From an uncultured bacterium (lineage in GTDB: Bacteria; Cyanobacteriota; Vampirovibrionia; Gastranaerophilales; Gastranaerophilaceae): DNA of 20,669 nt. The notes under the pieces were generated by a model. It did no database searches. It was given only the letters and a program-made list of their open reading frames with translations, and was not told where the DNA came from. The stretch is taken from assembly GCA_945910925.1 (NCBI GenBank), contig CAMDZX010000017.1, positions 1 through 20,669 of the forward strand. The letters run 5' to 3'. The translations under genes and the position numbers were made by a program. This document shows positions 20,439-20,669 of the stretch, one piece after another (position 1 is the stretch's first letter; every line of letters begins with the position of its first letter).

Positions 20439-20669
20439 TTATTTTGTTAATTTTTTCAAATAATTTGGTAGCGCAAATCTTGCATTATGGTACTCTCTGT
20501 TATAAATTTTGCAAGAGTCCGTAATATAGTTTTCTCTGTCATCTGCGTAGTATGAAAGCGGTTCAACATCAACCGAGCAAAATGCCCATGCCCAATATCC
20601 GCCCGGATATGTAGGAATGTTTGATGTGAATGTAGAACATACTGGGAATACTTTGTTTAAAAGAACGTA
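20439..20669 (-). CDS. speE: Spermidine synthase, C-terminal part
   Basis: The window ends inside this gene; 76 C-terminal residues are visible. The frame reads TFTSNIPTYPGGYWAWAFCS, then VEPLSYYADDRENYITDSCKIYNREYHNARFALPNYLKKLTK. This matches the end of polyamine aminopropyltransferases, which carry P-(S/T)-Y-P-x-G-x-W near the C-terminus and close with YN-x-x-(I/Y)H-x-A-x-F-x-LP. The enzyme transfers an aminopropyl group from decarboxylated S-adenosylmethionine to putrescine in the cytoplasm. The catalytic core lies outside the window. The TPR gene follows on the same strand after 21 bases. Confidence 0.85.
   Translation of the reverse strand, partial: YVLLNKVFPVCSTFTSNIPTYPGGYWAWAFCSVDVEPLSYYADDRENYITDSCKIYNREYHNARFALPNYLKKLTK

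Overview
This is an AT-rich bacterial chromosome segment of about 20.7 kb. It carries a housekeeping end (elongation factor G, a glutamate synthase-type flavoprotein, spermidine synthase) and a patchy middle of accessory genes separated by repeat-laden gaps. My best guess for the host is a gut member of the non-photosynthetic Cyanobacteria relatives (Gastranaerophilales/Vampirovibrionia, 'Melainabacteria'). The pointers are the base composition, AAGGAG-type ribosome sites, the short N-terminal tail with a VSFK-type motif on the glucanotransferase, and the gene repertoire. This is an inference, and another AT-rich gut lineage is possible.

Layout. 2-676: the 3' end of fusA with a clear terminator. 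677-913: a repeat-filled gap. 914-3237 (minus): the glutamate synthase small-subunit-like flavoprotein, overlapped at its end by a secreted protein of unknown function. 3384-3512 (plus): a probable small RNA gene with its own promoter and terminator between two minus-strand genes. 3542-4557 (minus): a tandem GNAT-like protein with a leaderless-type promoter. 4558-4866: repeats. 4867-6185: a family 2 glycosyltransferase diverging from a 53-residue ribbon-helix-helix protein, with iterated ATACAAT boxes between them. 6186-6655: repeats. 6662-8130: a four-CxxC zinc-ribbon protein that overlaps tail to tail with an SpmB/SpmA membrane pair. 8183-8828: a long gap without a recognisable gene. 8829-9469: a cobalamin adenosyltransferase with promoter and terminator. 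9536-11611: a divergent GH77 4-alpha-glucanotransferase.

11616-17148 is the most unusual part. A 50-bp copy of the 3' half of tRNA-Pro(CGG) lies at 11616-11665, and the intact tRNA gene lies at 16853-16926 on the same strand. The roughly 5.2 kb between them has the geometry of DNA inserted at a tRNA 3' end, but it holds no integrase. It carries a WYL regulator, a 49-residue unknown, a CreD-family membrane protein, a fragment of a metallophosphoesterase gene, a YeiH-family transporter and an acyltransferase-3 membrane enzyme. Upstream of the tRNA there are further partial copies of its 5' end.

17213-18052: two divergent XRE-type regulators. 18056-20669 (minus): spermidine synthase (partial), then an exported TPR protein overlapping an exported metallophosphoesterase.

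A recurring feature is a sigma70-like -10 hexamer placed 6-9 nt before the start codon with no Shine-Dalgarno (GNAT, spmA, the second XRE gene, the TPR gene), which suggests leaderless mRNAs. The genes here do not form one pathway; the supported local units are gltD plus the secreted protein, spmA-spmB, WYL/small ORF/creD, and TPR plus phosphoesterase.
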